DNA from: Porphyrobacter sp.
GTDB taxonomy: Bacteria > Pseudomonadota > Alphaproteobacteria > Sphingomonadales > Sphingomonadaceae
DNA length: 64,000 nt
Direction of reading: 5' to 3'
NCBI GenBank assembly: GCA_016125555.1
Contig: WGLN01000017.1
Location: 94,746 to 158,745, forward strand
In this document: piece by piece, positions 7,481 through 17,595 of the stretch
Layout: the number at the start of each line of letters is the position of its first letter
Numbering within the stretch: the first letter of the stretch is position 1
Notes under the pieces: model-generated
What the model was told of the DNA's origin: nothing
Databases searched by the model: none
What the model saw: only the letters and a program-made list of their open reading frames with translations
Program-made: the position numbers and the translations under genes

Positions 7481-8518
7481 TCAGCGCGGGGGTTCGGGAG
7501 TCTGCGTCCCGTAAGGGGACAGCGGCGCGGGGCTTTCCTGCGCCTCGGGCGCTGCCGGGCCGTCGGTCTCGGAGGCGGGCTGTTCGGGCGCGGGGACATC
7601 GACCGACGCGGGAACGCCTTCGCGCAGCCGCGCTTCGCGGCGCGCGCGCCAGGCCTCCATCAACTCGCGGCGCTGTTCGGGCGGCAGGCGGCGCAGCGCG
7701 TCGCGGCGCTGTTCGGGCGTCATGCGCTGCAGCCGCTCGATCCGCTCCCGGCGCTCGAGCGCGCGCCGGTCCTCGCGCAAGGGGCGGAAGATGTCCTCGC
7801 GGGTGAGCGCCTCGCCCGCCTCGACGCGGCCTTCCAGCTCCGCGCGGCGCCTGGCGATGCGCTCCGCGATCAGGCCCTCGCGGCGGCTGCGCGCCTCTTC
7901 CATGCGCGCGCGGGCGCTGGCCTCCTCCTCGGGGGTGGGGACCGGCAGGCCGGCGGCGCGGCGGCGTTCGAGTTCCTCGGCGATGCGCCGGTCGATCAGG
8001 GCGCGGCGCTGCTCCATCCGGCCCTTGCGCACCTCGTCGATGCGGCGGAAGGCCTCGGCAAGTTCCTCGGGCGTGTCGATCGCGCCCTCGATCCGCACCG
8101 GGGCGAGCGCGACCGGCGCGGGGTCGGCGGGCGGCGGCGCGGCGGGTGCGGAGGCCGCGACAGGCTGCGGCACGATCTCCTTGCCCGAAAGGCTCGCCCA
8201 CACGCGTTCGGGCGAGGGCACGGGCAGTCCCGCCCGTTCGAGCAGGCCGCTCGCCGCCGCCGCGGTGGCGAGCGCGCCGAAGCAGGTCACGCCGATCGCG
8301 ATGCGGCGCCCGAGCCGCCAGCGCCCCGCCCCGCCGCCCCCGCCGCCGGTGCGGCGCAGGTCGGGCAGCGGCGAAGGCCGCGCCTCGGCGGCGGCGAGCA
8401 CGCGGTCGGCAAAGCCGTCGGACAGGTCGGGCACGGCATACGCATCGAGCGCGCGGGCCAGCGCGCTGCCCGGTGCGATCGGCGCGCCCTGCTCGCGATC
8501 ATGATCGGTGGCGCTCAT
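7481..8518 (-). CDS. Probable membrane anti-sigma factor with helical periplasmic Spy/CpxP-like region
   Basis: The 345-residue product has a cytoplasmic N-terminus (about 1-70, Ala-rich with GFADRVLAAAEARPSP as in anti-sigma or zf-HC2-type proteins), one membrane helix at about 73-93 (IAIGVTCFGALATAAAASGL), and a long periplasmic part. From about residue 160 this is strongly helical and rich in Arg and Glu, with LTXXQ-like repeats (RLQRMTPEQRRDALRRLPPE). The start overlaps the ECF sigma stop by 4 bp (ATGA), the classic sigma/anti-sigma arrangement. The role is inferred from context and topology; the zinc-anti-sigma HxxxCxxC motif is absent. Confidence 0.7.
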   Translation of the reverse strand: MSATDHDREQGAPIAPGSALARALDAYAVPDLSDGFADRVLAAAEARPSPLPDLRRTGGGGGGAGRWRLGRRIAIGVTCFGALATAAAASGLLERAGLPVPSPERVWASLSGKEIVPQPVAASAPAAPPPADPAPVALAPVRIEGAIDTPEELAEAFRRIDEVRKGRMEQRRALIDRRIAEELERRRAAGLPVPTPEEEASARARMEEARSRREGLIAERIARRRAELEGRVEAGEALTREDIFRPLREDRRALERRERIERLQRMTPEQRRDALRRLPPEQRRELMEAWRARREARLREGVPASVDVPAPEQPASETDGPAAPEAQESPAPLSPYGTQTPEPPR

Positions 8519-9117
8519 CGCGCGTCTCCCTGCGCCGCGAAGGCCTGCCGCAGCCCTGCGCGGGCGCGGTGCAGCAGGCTTTCGAAGGCCTTGATGTTCA
8601 TGTCCATCGCCGCCGCCGCATCGGCATTGGACAGCTCCTCGTAATAGGTCAGCACGATTGCGGCGCGCTGCCGCTCGGGCAGGGCCAGCACCAGCGCGCG
8701 GGTGCCCGCGTCGCGCTCGTCGGTCTCGATCCGCGCATCGGCCAGCGGCGCCTCGTCGGCGCGCTCGGGCACGTCCTCGCCGGACAAGCGCCGCGCCGCC
8801 CGCAGCCGGTCGATCGCGAGATTGGTCGCCACCCGCTTGAGCCAACCCGACAGGCGCAGCGACGCGCCCGCCGGGGTGCCCGCCGGATGGCGCGCGGCAA
8901 GCCGCGGCGCATGGTCCCACAATCTCAGGCAAGCTTCCTGCACGATATCCTCTGCCTCGTGGGGGTCGCCGATCATCCGGAAGGCGATCCGGTGGAGCGG
9001 CCCCGCATAGCGGGCGATCGCCTCGCGCAACGCCGCCGGGTCGCGGGCGGCCAGCCGCGCCGCCAGCGCCGCATCGTCGCCCACAGGGGGGCGGGAGGGC
9101 TCTCCGCTGGCGGTCAT
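8515..9117 (-). CDS. ECF-type RNA polymerase sigma factor
   Basis: This 200-residue sigma-70 family protein has only regions 2 and 4. Region 2 is at about 30-95 (IAFRMIGDPHEAEDIVQEAC, then LRLSGWLKRVATNLAIDRLR). Region 4 is near the C-terminus (LPERQRAAIVLTYYEELSNA, then AMDMNIKAFESLLHRARAGL). The C-terminal ESLLHRARAGLR pattern resembles the alphaproteobacterial ECF groups that are paired with membrane anti-sigmas. It should direct an envelope or oxidative stress regulon and is presumably held inactive by the overlapping downstream gene. The ATG at 9115-9117 is preferred. I could not identify a convincing autoregulatory promoter in the 88 bp upstream. Confidence 0.9.
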   Translation of the reverse strand: MTASGEPSRPPVGDDAALAARLAARDPAALREAIARYAGPLHRIAFRMIGDPHEAEDIVQEACLRLWDHAPRLAARHPAGTPAGASLRLSGWLKRVATNLAIDRLRAARRLSGEDVPERADEAPLADARIETDERDAGTRALVLALPERQRAAIVLTYYEELSNADAAAAMDMNIKAFESLLHRARAGLRQAFAAQGDAR

Positions 9118-9205
9118 GGCGTTGCGCAAGGGGCCCCGTGCGGTTGCGTGTCGTCGATCACTTGCAAAGGAAACGGCGCGCTCGCCGAAACCCTTCGCCA
9201 AATCG

Positions 9206-10633
9206 TCACGCACGCGGCAGGCGCAGTTCGACGAGCAGCCCGCCGAGGTCCTCGCTCGACCCCAGTTCCACGCTGCCGCCGTAGATTTCCGCCACGTCGC
9301 GCACGATCGCAAGGCCGAGGCCGGTGCCGGGCTTGCCGGTATCGAGCCGCGCCCCGCGATCAAAGATGCGGATGCGCTCGGCCTCGGGGATGCCGGGACC
9401 GTCATCCTCGACCCAGATCAGGCATTGGCCCTCGCGCGCCTCGGCGGTCTCGTCCTCGGGGTCGATGGTGACGAAGACGCTGCCTCCGCCGTATTTCGCC
9501 GCGTTCTCGATGAGGTTGCCGAGCATCTCGTCGAGGTCCTGCCGCTCGATCGCGACTTCGGCGGTCCGGCTCCCGGCGATGTCGAGGCGGCCTTCGGGAT
9601 GCAGCCGCTCGACCGCGCGGCGCACCGCCTCGGCGCTCGCGAACACATTGGTGCGGGCATGGCCGACCGCGCGCCGTCCCACCGCACGGGCGCGGGCGAG
9701 GTGGTGGTCGACATGGCGCTGCATCGTGCGGGTCTCGCGCATCACCGCCGCGCCGAGATCGGGCGCGCGCGCGGTCGCGGCGTTGGTGAGCACGGTGAGC
9801 GGGGTCTTGAGCGCATGGGCGAGATTGCCCGCGTGGCGCCGCGCCTCCTCGGCCTGGCGCTCGGAATGGGCGAGCAGCGCGTTCAGTTCCTCGACCAGCG
9901 GCTGCACCTCGAGCGGGAGCGGATCGGTGATGCGGTTCGCGCCGGTGGTGCGCAGGTTCTGGATCGCCGCGCGCACCCGCCGCAGGGGCGAGAGGCCGTA
10001 GCGGATCTGCAGCAGCGCCATCACCAACAGGCCGAGGCCGAGCACCGCGAAGCTCCAGATCAGGATCAGCCGCACCCGCCCGATCTGCGCGTCCATCTGC
10101 TCGGTGGCGCTGGCGACCGCGAAGGTCCAGCGCGTCTTGCTGCCGGGCAGGATGACCGTGCGTTCGGCGATGCGCAGCGGCTCGCCCGGGAACTGGTCGG
10201 AGTTGTAGAAATGCACGTCGCTGTCGAAATGCTCCGCATCGCCCTTCACGCCGTGAAGCTTGAGGGTGCGGTCCCACAGGCTGCGCGAGGGCCAGGGTTC
10301 GTGGTTCCCGCCGCTGATCTGCCAGTAGAGCCCGCTGCCCGGCTCGAGAAAGCGCTGGTCGCCCAGCGTCCGGTAGAACTGGACTTCGCCGAAGGCGTCG
10401 ATCTCGGCTGCGGAGATCATCGCGGTGAGGATGTAGTCGAGCTGCTCGTCGAAGTTGGCCTCGACCTGACGGGTCAGCGTGCGCTCGAGCGCGACCCCGC
10501 CGCCCAGCAGCAGCACGAAGATCCACCCCGCCGCGATCAGCCCCATGCGCCGCGCGAGGCTGGCGCGCGGGCGCGGCGGCGGCGCGGCGGGCGTCACCAG
10601 AGCACCCTCGCCGCCGGGCAAGGGTGCCGTCAC
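9206..10633 (-). CDS. PhoQ-like sensor histidine kinase
   Basis: This is an inner-membrane two-component kinase of about 475 residues. A first membrane helix (GLIAAGWIFVLLLGGGVAL) is followed by a periplasmic domain of about 150 residues rich in aromatic residues, a second helix (LILIWSFAVLGLGLLVMALL) and a HAMP-like linker. The H-box HAGNLAHALKTPLTVLTN and the ATPase boxes N (NLIENAAKYGG), G1 (EDDGPGIP) and G2 (GTGLGLAIV) are complete, so it should be active. The gene follows its response regulator. The start is uncertain: GTG at 10631-10633 avoids overlap with the regulator, while an upstream start at 10705 would overlap it by 50 bp. Confidence 0.9.
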   Translation of the reverse strand: MTAPLPGGEGALVTPAAPPPRPRASLARRMGLIAAGWIFVLLLGGGVALERTLTRQVEANFDEQLDYILTAMISAAEIDAFGEVQFYRTLGDQRFLEPGSGLYWQISGGNHEPWPSRSLWDRTLKLHGVKGDAEHFDSDVHFYNSDQFPGEPLRIAERTVILPGSKTRWTFAVASATEQMDAQIGRVRLILIWSFAVLGLGLLVMALLQIRYGLSPLRRVRAAIQNLRTTGANRITDPLPLEVQPLVEELNALLAHSERQAEEARRHAGNLAHALKTPLTVLTNAATARAPDLGAAVMRETRTMQRHVDHHLARARAVGRRAVGHARTNVFASAEAVRRAVERLHPEGRLDIAGSRTAEVAIERQDLDEMLGNLIENAAKYGGGSVFVTIDPEDETAEAREGQCLIWVEDDGPGIPEAERIRIFDRGARLDTGKPGTGLGLAIVRDVAEIYGGSVELGSSEDLGGLLVELRLPRA

Positions 10634-10655
10634 ATCGCCGCCGTCTAGCGCCCGC

Positions 10656-11333
10656 TTATGCTCTGGGCGCGTCGGCGGGGTCGTCGAGGCTGTAACCGAG
10701 GCCACGGATGGTCGTTATCACGTCTGCGCCGAGCTTCTTGCGGATGCGGGTGACGAACACCTCGATGGTGTTCGAATCCCGGTCGAAATCCTGATCGTAG
10801 ATATGTTCGATGAGCTCGGTGCGGCTCACCACCTTGCCCTTGTGATGCATCAGGTAGGAGAGCAGCTTGTATTCCTGCGCGGTCAGCTTGACCGGCTCGC
10901 CGTTCAGCGTCACCCGGCCCGAGCGCGTGTCCAGCCGCACGTCGCCGGCGGTGAGTTCGCTCGAGGTGTTGCCCGAGGCGCGCCGGATCAGCGCGCGCAG
11001 GCGGGCGATCAGTTCCTCGGTCTGGAAGGGCTTGGCGAGATAATCGTCCGCCCCCGCATCGAGGCCTGCGACCTTGTCCGACCAGCTGTCACGCGCGGTC
11101 AGCACCAGCACCGGGAAGGTGCGCCCCTCGCGCCGCCACATCCCGAGCACGGTCAGCCCGTCGATCTCGGGCAGACCGAGGTCGAGGATCACCGCGTCGT
11201 AATCCTCGGTCGAGCCCATGAAGTGCCCGTCCTCGCCATCCACCGAAAGGTCGACGGCATAGCCGTTGTGCTCCAGCGTCGACTTGAGCTGCGCGCCCAG
11301 CGTGGGCTCATCCTCGACGATCAGAATCCGCAT
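10656..11333 (-). CDS. OmpR/PhoB-family response regulator (PhoP-like)
   Basis: This 225-residue transcription factor has an intact receiver domain (MRILIVEDEP at the start, phospho-acceptor Asp in VILDLGLPEIDG, conserved Lys in DYLAKPF). A winged-helix DNA-binding domain follows (LTAQEYKLLSYLMHHKGKVV, then DSNTIEVFVTRIRKKLGADV). The ATG at 11331-11333 gives the canonical receiver start; upstream in-frame codons add unrelated sequence. With the kinase and the PepSY gene upstream it forms a typical PhoP/PhoQ-like block. Such systems respond to divalent cations or envelope conditions; the stimulus here is not readable from sequence. Confidence 0.93.
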   Translation of the reverse strand: MRILIVEDEPTLGAQLKSTLEHNGYAVDLSVDGEDGHFMGSTEDYDAVILDLGLPEIDGLTVLGMWRREGRTFPVLVLTARDSWSDKVAGLDAGADDYLAKPFQTEELIARLRALIRRASGNTSSELTAGDVRLDTRSGRVTLNGEPVKLTAQEYKLLSYLMHHKGKVVSRTELIEHIYDQDFDRDSNTIEVFVTRIRKKLGADVITTIRGLGYSLDDPADAPRA

Positions 11334-11461
11334 GTTCCACCATTTTCCTGCTGCATGGACGGCGGTTTGGTGCGCCTTTGCCGCGCCAGCGTCAAGCAAG
11401 CCCGGACGGTGGGCGGGCCGCCTGTCCCCCGTTCATGCGGCACTCAGCGCCCCGCTCTCAG

Positions 11462-11489
11462 CGCGCCACCCTCACCGCGCCACCCTCAC
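11462..11489. repeat. Tandem 14-bp repeat, two perfect copies
   Basis: CGCGCCACCCTCAC occurs twice head to tail at 11462-11475 and 11476-11489. It overlaps the stop codon of the PepSY gene. No function is evident. Confidence 0.7.
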
Positions 11490-11803
11490 CGCGAACGTCC
11501 GATCACCCGCCCGGTGCGCGCGTCGACATCGACATAGGTCACGCGCCCGTCGCGGATGAACTTGAGCCGATAGGCGCGCGCGGTCGAATCATAGGCCGGG
11601 CCGAGATATTCGCTGCCCTGCATCTGCGGCAGGATGCGGCGTTCGATCTCGCGCAGCGAAAGCTGGGTGCCGGCCTGCGCCTCGCGCCGCGCTTCGCCCT
11701 GATCGCCGCGCTGCTGTTCCTGCTGCGCGGCGGCGGGCACGGCCACGCCCGCCAGCGCGAAGGCGGCGAGAACGGCGGCAGCGGGGGTGCGAAGCAGCGT
11801 CAT
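11486..11803 (-). CDS. Secreted PepSY-domain protein
   Basis: The 105-residue product has a signal peptide (TPAAAVLAAFALAGVAVPAA, cleavage near AAAQ) and a Gln/Glu/Arg-rich linker. A single C-terminal PepSY-type unit follows (SLREIERRILPQMQGSEYLG, then YRLKFIRDGRVTYVDVDART). Small periplasmic PepSY proteins commonly sit beside PhoP/PhoQ-type systems, where they are thought to modulate signalling or proteases. The ATG at 11801-11803 fits the signal peptide; upstream codons in the same frame do not. It is probably in one operon with the regulator and kinase (153 bp upstream of the regulator) and perhaps the SIMPL gene. Confidence 0.85.
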   Translation of the reverse strand: MTLLRTPAAAVLAAFALAGVAVPAAAQQEQQRGDQGEARREAQAGTQLSLREIERRILPQMQGSEYLGPAYDSTARAYRLKFIRDGRVTYVDVDARTGRVIGRSR

Positions 11804-11852
11804 GATGCTGTCATGCCTAGCCAAGGGGCGTTGAACAAGGTGTGAATGGGGC

Positions 11853-12602
11853 CTAGCGCCGCGCGGCGCCATCGCCCCTCACCAGTTCGTACTTGATCGC
11901 GATGCTCACGCCGGTCGAAACCATTCCCGGCTGCACGGGGACCCGGCTGCCGGTCACCACGATCTTGTCCGCGCGCATCATCGCCTGCTCGGGCATGGGC
12001 GCGCTGCCCTGCAGGGCCTCGCTGATCGCCAGCACCCGCACGCCGTCGTAGCCGAGCATCCGCGCATAGGCTTCGGCGCGGTCCTGCGCCTTCGCGATCG
12101 CCCGCTTGCGGGCCGCGTCCTTGGCCGCCGCATCGTCCTCGATCGAAAAGGTCGGGCCGGAAAGATCGGTCGCGCCGGCGGCGACCAGCGCATCGAGCAC
12201 CTCGCCCGCCGCGTCGATGCGGCGCAGGGTGACACTCACACGGTTCGACACCTGATAGCCGCGGAACACCTGCCGCTGGCCCTCACGGTCGTAATCGTAG
12301 CGCGCGCTCAGGTTGATGCCGCTGGTCTGGATGTCCTTCTCGGCGATGCCGAGCGCCTTGAGCCGCGCGATGACCTTGTCCATCTGCGCCGAGTTCGTCC
12401 TGAGGGCCTCGACGGCGGTGCTCGCCTCGCTGGTCACGCCCGCGCCGATGGTGGCGATGTCGGGCGCGACGGTGACCGCCTCGAACACGTCGAGTTCGAC
12501 CACCGGGCCGCTGGCGGCGATATCGACATCGGCCGCACGGGCGGCGACGGCAGGCAGCGCAAGCGCGCCGGCGGCGGCCAGAACAAGAGCGGGTCGGATC
12601 AT
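11853..12602 (-). CDS. Periplasmic SIMPL (DUF541) domain protein
   Basis: The 249-residue secreted protein has the signal peptide ALVLAAAGALALPAVAARAA. It has a SIMPL/DUF541 fold: VELDVFEAVTVAPDIATIGA near the start, NSAQMDKVIARLKALGIAEK, DIQTSGINLSARYDYD, and later the AAAKDAARKRAIAKAQDRAEAYARML helix. The related E. coli YggE lowers oxidative stress, and Brucella BP26 is an abundant periplasmic antigen that forms ring assemblies. It is divergent from the ABC-F gene with 102 bp between the starts and lies 49 bp upstream of the PepSY gene on the same strand. Confidence 0.9.
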   Translation of the reverse strand: MIRPALVLAAAGALALPAVAARAADVDIAASGPVVELDVFEAVTVAPDIATIGAGVTSEASTAVEALRTNSAQMDKVIARLKALGIAEKDIQTSGINLSARYDYDREGQRQVFRGYQVSNRVSVTLRRIDAAGEVLDALVAAGATDLSGPTFSIEDDAAAKDAARKRAIAKAQDRAEAYARMLGYDGVRVLAISEALQGSAPMPEQAMMRADKIVVTGSRVPVQPGMVSTGVSIAIKYELVRGDGAARR

Positions 12603-12704
12603 CGGCAATTCCTCCTTGATATCGCCCGGCTTTGGCCCAGCCGAGCTTTCGCGGCACTGAACCGCCTTGTGGTGGGGCAGCCAAGCCCCTAACTGGCGCG
12701 GTTC

Positions 12705-14524
<1,820 letters not shown>

Positions 14525-14528
<4 letters not shown>

Positions 14529-15127
14529 GCCGCGAGAGCGCGGCCGAGGCCCTGCGTCGGCGCATCGCCGCCTGCACTTTGTGCGCGGCGCACCTCCCGC
14601 TCGGCCCCCGTCCGGTGGCGCGCTTCTCGTCCACCAGCCGCCTGCTGATCGTCGGACAGGCGCCCGGCACCAAGGTTCACGCCAGCGGCGTGCCGTGGGA
14701 CGACGACAGCGGCGAGCGCCTGCGCGGCTGGCTCGGGATCGACAGGGCGACGATGTATGACGCGGCCCGCGTCGCGATCGTGCCGATGGGGTTCTGCTAC
14801 CCGGGCAAGGCCAGCGGCGGGGACGCGCCGCCGCGCCGGGAATGCGCGCCGCAGTGGCATGACGCGGTCCTCGACGTGCTGCCCGAGGACCGCCTCACCC
14901 TGCTGGTCGGCACCTATGCGCAAGCCCACTACCTCCCCCACCTGCGCCGCCTGACCATGACCGAGCGGGTGCGGCGCTTCGGCGCGGACCTGCCCTTCAT
15001 TGCGCTCCCCCACCCGGCCTGGCGCTCGCGCATCTGGATGGGCAGGCACCCGTGGTTCGAGGCCGATATCCTGCCTCGCCTCCGCAGCCTCGTCGCGGCG
15101 CGGCTGGAGCCTGTTGGAGACACATGA
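14525..15127 (+). CDS. Uracil-DNA glycosylase family protein
   Basis: The 200-residue protein belongs to the UDG superfamily (COG1573-like). Motif A is LLIVGQAPGTKVHASGVPWD and the C-terminal motif is IALPHPAWRSRIWMGRHPWF. An N-terminal CTLC pair is present, but the other two cysteines of Fe-S family 4 enzymes are not evident, so the cluster is probably lacking. The TTG at 14525-14527 overlaps the ABC-F stop (TTGA), which decides the start and implies translational coupling. The family removes uracil or acts as a DNA-binding relative; activity here is unproven because motif B is HPAW rather than the usual HPS. Confidence 0.82.
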
Positions 15128-15166
15128 GACACTGTCCAGGACAGGAAAATCCCAGCGCGCCGCACC

Positions 15167-15649
15167 TCAGGTGATGCGGTAGAACTCCGCCACCCTCTCG
15201 AGCGCGATGCGGAGCACCAGCTTGCCGCTCCTCGCCGGCCAGCCGAGCGTCCTTTCCGCCTCCGGCAGCGCCTCGCCCGCGCAGACCACGCGCCACAGGA
15301 TGTCCTCCAGCCCCTTGCCCGCCGCGCTGATCGCGCCGTCGAAGCGGCGGCGGGCGGCGATCTGGCGCTCGCTCGGGGAGAGGCCCCGTTCGCCGGTGGT
15401 CTTCACCCGCACCGGGTCCCAGCGCATCGTGATGCTCGCGGAGAGCTGCGCGCGCTCGTAGTCGCTGCGCAGCGCCTCGCCCGCGTCGAACAGCCGGTCG
15501 GTAAGGTGCCCACGCGCATGAAGCCAGGCGAGCGGGCTTTCGGCGAGGTTGACGGCGACCGTGCGGCTCGGGCGCCGGGCGCCGCCCGGCGTGGAGGAGC
15601 GGCGCGGCCCTTCGGAGGTGAGTTCGCGTTCGACCAGCTGGCGCTTCAT
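15167..15649 (-). CDS. DUF6456 domain protein
   Basis: The 160-residue cytoplasmic protein has a basic, unstructured N-terminus and a C-terminal DUF6456 domain: RRRFDGAISAAGKGLEDILW, VVCAGEALPEAERTLGW, PARSGKLVLRIALERVAEFY. The domain is typical of alphaproteobacteria and is thought to be DNA-related because larger members carry an HTH (the Rhizobiales and Rhodobacter forms); that HTH is absent here. The domain assignment is strong and the function unknown. The gene converges on the glycosylase gene and is divergent from the XRE/S24 regulator, with 103 bp between the starts. Confidence 0.85.
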   Translation of the reverse strand: MKRQLVERELTSEGPRRSSTPGGARRPSRTVAVNLAESPLAWLHARGHLTDRLFDAGEALRSDYERAQLSASITMRWDPVRVKTTGERGLSPSERQIAARRRFDGAISAAGKGLEDILWRVVCAGEALPEAERTLGWPARSGKLVLRIALERVAEFYRIT

Positions 15650-15752
15650 TCTGTGTTCTCCCTAGGCCCCGTGCAGGACAGCGCTTGCCAAAGCGGCGCA
15701 TCTGTAGGAAAGGGAAAACCAGATTGGTTATTGAACAGGGACAAGGTCAGCC

Positions 15753-16331
15753 GTGCTCAACCGCATCCGCGACATCCGCAAGGCCAAGGGGCTGACCCTC
15801 GCCGATCTCGCCGCGGCCTGCACCCCGCCGACCACCGCGCAGACCATCGGGCGGCTCGAGACCGGCACGCGCCAGCTCTCGCTCGCCTGGATGAACCGCA
15901 TTGCCGCCGCGCTCGGGGTCGACCCGGCAAGCCTGATGCGCGCCGAGGCGGGAGAGCCGGCGCGGATCGTCGCCGAACTCGGCGCGAACGGCCCCGAGGC
16001 GCTCGGCGCCCCGCGCGAGGCGCTGCTGCCGAGCGAGCTTGCCGCCGCCGACGGCCCTGCCCCGCTGGTGCTGGCGGTGCGCGCGAGCGTGGGCGAATAT
16101 CGCCCCGGCGACCTCGTGTGGCTGCGCCCGATCGCGCCGGACGACGCAGGGCGGGCGATCAATCGCGACTGCCTCGTCCCCCGGCCCGGCGGGCGCTTCG
16201 CCTTCGGGCGGCTGATCGACCGCCGGGGCACGCTGGTCGGCCTGCTGCCGCCGGGCGCAGGGGTGAAGCAGGTGGTGGTCGACAACCCGCCCTGGATCGC
16301 GGTGGCCATGATGCTGGTTAGGGAGCTTTAA
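15753..16331 (+). CDS. XRE regulator with C-terminal S24/LexA-like fold
   Basis: The 192-residue protein has an N-terminal HTH (LNRIRDIRKAKGLTLADLAA, then TAQTIGRLETGTRQLSLAWM). Its C-terminal half resembles the S24 peptidase fold (VGEYRPGDLVWLRPI, FAFGRLIDRRGTLVGLLPPG). The catalytic Ser/Lys pair of self-cleaving repressors is not apparent, so it is probably a non-cleaving regulator. The start is GTG at 15753 with AAGGTC upstream. The glycosyltransferase gene begins 25 bp after its stop and is probably co-transcribed. Its targets are unknown. Confidence 0.82.
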   Translation: MLNRIRDIRKAKGLTLADLAAACTPPTTAQTIGRLETGTRQLSLAWMNRIAAALGVDPASLMRAEAGEPARIVAELGANGPEALGAPREALLPSELAAADGPAPLVLAVRASVGEYRPGDLVWLRPIAPDDAGRAINRDCLVPRPGGRFAFGRLIDRRGTLVGLLPPGAGVKQVVVDNPPWIAVAMMLVREL

Positions 16332-16356
16332 CCGCGATGCGCGCAGGACCGGCGGC

Positions 16357-17538
16357 GTGAGACACGTCCTCGCCCTGTCGACGCTCTATCCCAACCCCGC
16401 TTCGCCGCGGTTCGGGACCTTCGTCGCACGCTCGCTCGAGGCGCTGGCGAAACGCGGGGACTGGCGGGTGACGGTGGTGAACCCGATCGGCCTGCCGCCG
16501 CTCGCGCTCGGGCGCTACCGCCCGCTCGCCGACCTGCCCGAGGCGAGCGAGGAAGGCGGCATCGCCGTCCACCGCCCCCACTTCACGCTGATCCCGCGCA
16601 TCGGCGCGCGGCGCAACGCCGCCGCCATCGCCCGCGCCGCGCTGCCGCTGATCCGCCGCATCCATGCCGAGACCCCGATCGACGTGCTCGACGCGCAGTT
16701 CTTCTTCCCCGACGGCCCCGCCGCCGCCGAGATCGCCCGCGCGATGGGCCTGCCGCTGTCGATCAAGGCGCGCGGCAGCGACATCGCCTTCTGGGGCGAG
16801 CGCGATTTCGCGCGCGCGCAGATGCTGGATGCCGCCGAGACCGCTGCCGGGCTGCTCGCCGTCAGCCGCGATCTTGCCCGCCAGATGGCGGCGCTGGGCA
16901 TGGAGGAGCGCAAGATCACGGTCCACTACACCGGCTTGGACCGCGACCGCTTTCGCCCGCTCGAACACACCCAGTTGCGCCGTCAGCTCTCCGAGGAGCT
17001 GGGCTTCGCCATGCCCGACAATGCCCCGCTCATCGCCTGCGTGGGCGCGCTGATCGAGCGCAAGGGGCAGGGCATCGCCATCGAGGCGCTGCGCGACATT
17101 CCCGGCGCGCGGCTGGTGCTGGTGGGCAAGGGCGAGGACGAGGCGCGCCTGCGCGCTCTGGCGGACAGCGAGGGGGTGGCCGAGAGGGTGTTCTTTGCCG
17201 GCTCGGTCGATCACGACATGATGCCGCTGATCCTCTCGGCGGCCGACGTCATGGCCCTGCCGACGGTGAGCGAGGGACTCGCCAATGCCTGGGTCGAGGC
17301 GCTCGCCTGCGGCACCCCGGTGGTGACCACCGACGTCGGCGGTGCGCGCGAGCTGATTTCCTGCGACACCGCCGGGCGGCTGGTCGAGCGCAACCCCGCG
17401 GCGGTGGCGGCGGGGATCAACGCGGTGCTCAACGCCCCGCCCCGGCGCGAGGCGGTCGCGGCGCTGACCGAGGGCTTCAGCTGGGAGGCGAACGCCGCAG
17501 GGCTGGCGGCGCATTACGTTTCGTTGATTGCCGGCTGA
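16357..17538 (+). CDS. Glycosyltransferase family 4 protein
   Basis: This is a GT-B fold, GT4-type glycosyltransferase of 393 residues. The N-terminal domain starts LALSTLYPNPASPRFGTFV. The C-terminal nucleotide-sugar domain has VGALIERKGQGIAIEAL, ARLVLVGKGEDEARLRALA, and the EX7E-type motif PTVSEGLANAWVEALACGTP followed by VVTTDVGGARELI. It is cytosolic and probably adds a sugar to a lipid-linked or exopolysaccharide precursor. No polysaccharide cluster surrounds it. The start is GTG at 16357. Two GC hairpins follow its stop, one of which overlaps the stop codon. Confidence 0.88.
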   Translation: MRHVLALSTLYPNPASPRFGTFVARSLEALAKRGDWRVTVVNPIGLPPLALGRYRPLADLPEASEEGGIAVHRPHFTLIPRIGARRNAAAIARAALPLIRRIHAETPIDVLDAQFFFPDGPAAAEIARAMGLPLSIKARGSDIAFWGERDFARAQMLDAAETAAGLLAVSRDLARQMAALGMEERKITVHYTGLDRDRFRPLEHTQLRRQLSEELGFAMPDNAPLIACVGALIERKGQGIAIEALRDIPGARLVLVGKGEDEARLRALADSEGVAERVFFAGSVDHDMMPLILSAADVMALPTVSEGLANAWVEALACGTPVVTTDVGGARELISCDTAGRLVERNPAAVAAGINAVLNAPPRREAVAALTEGFSWEANAAGLAAHYVSLIAG

Positions 17539-17571
17539 AGCCGGCGCAGACCCCCGCGGGCGGGAGGTCTG
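17530..17571. terminator. Two GC-rich hairpins between convergent genes
   Basis: GCCGGC-TGAA-GCCGGC (17530-17545) overlaps the stop codon of the glycosyltransferase gene. CAGACC...GGTCTG (17547-17571), with further CCCGC/GCGGG pairing, follows it. There is no T-run, so this is a putative structure that could stop transcription from either side rather than a classical intrinsic terminator. Confidence 0.45.
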
Positions 17572-17595
17572 CCGTTCACGAAGCGACCGCGAAAA

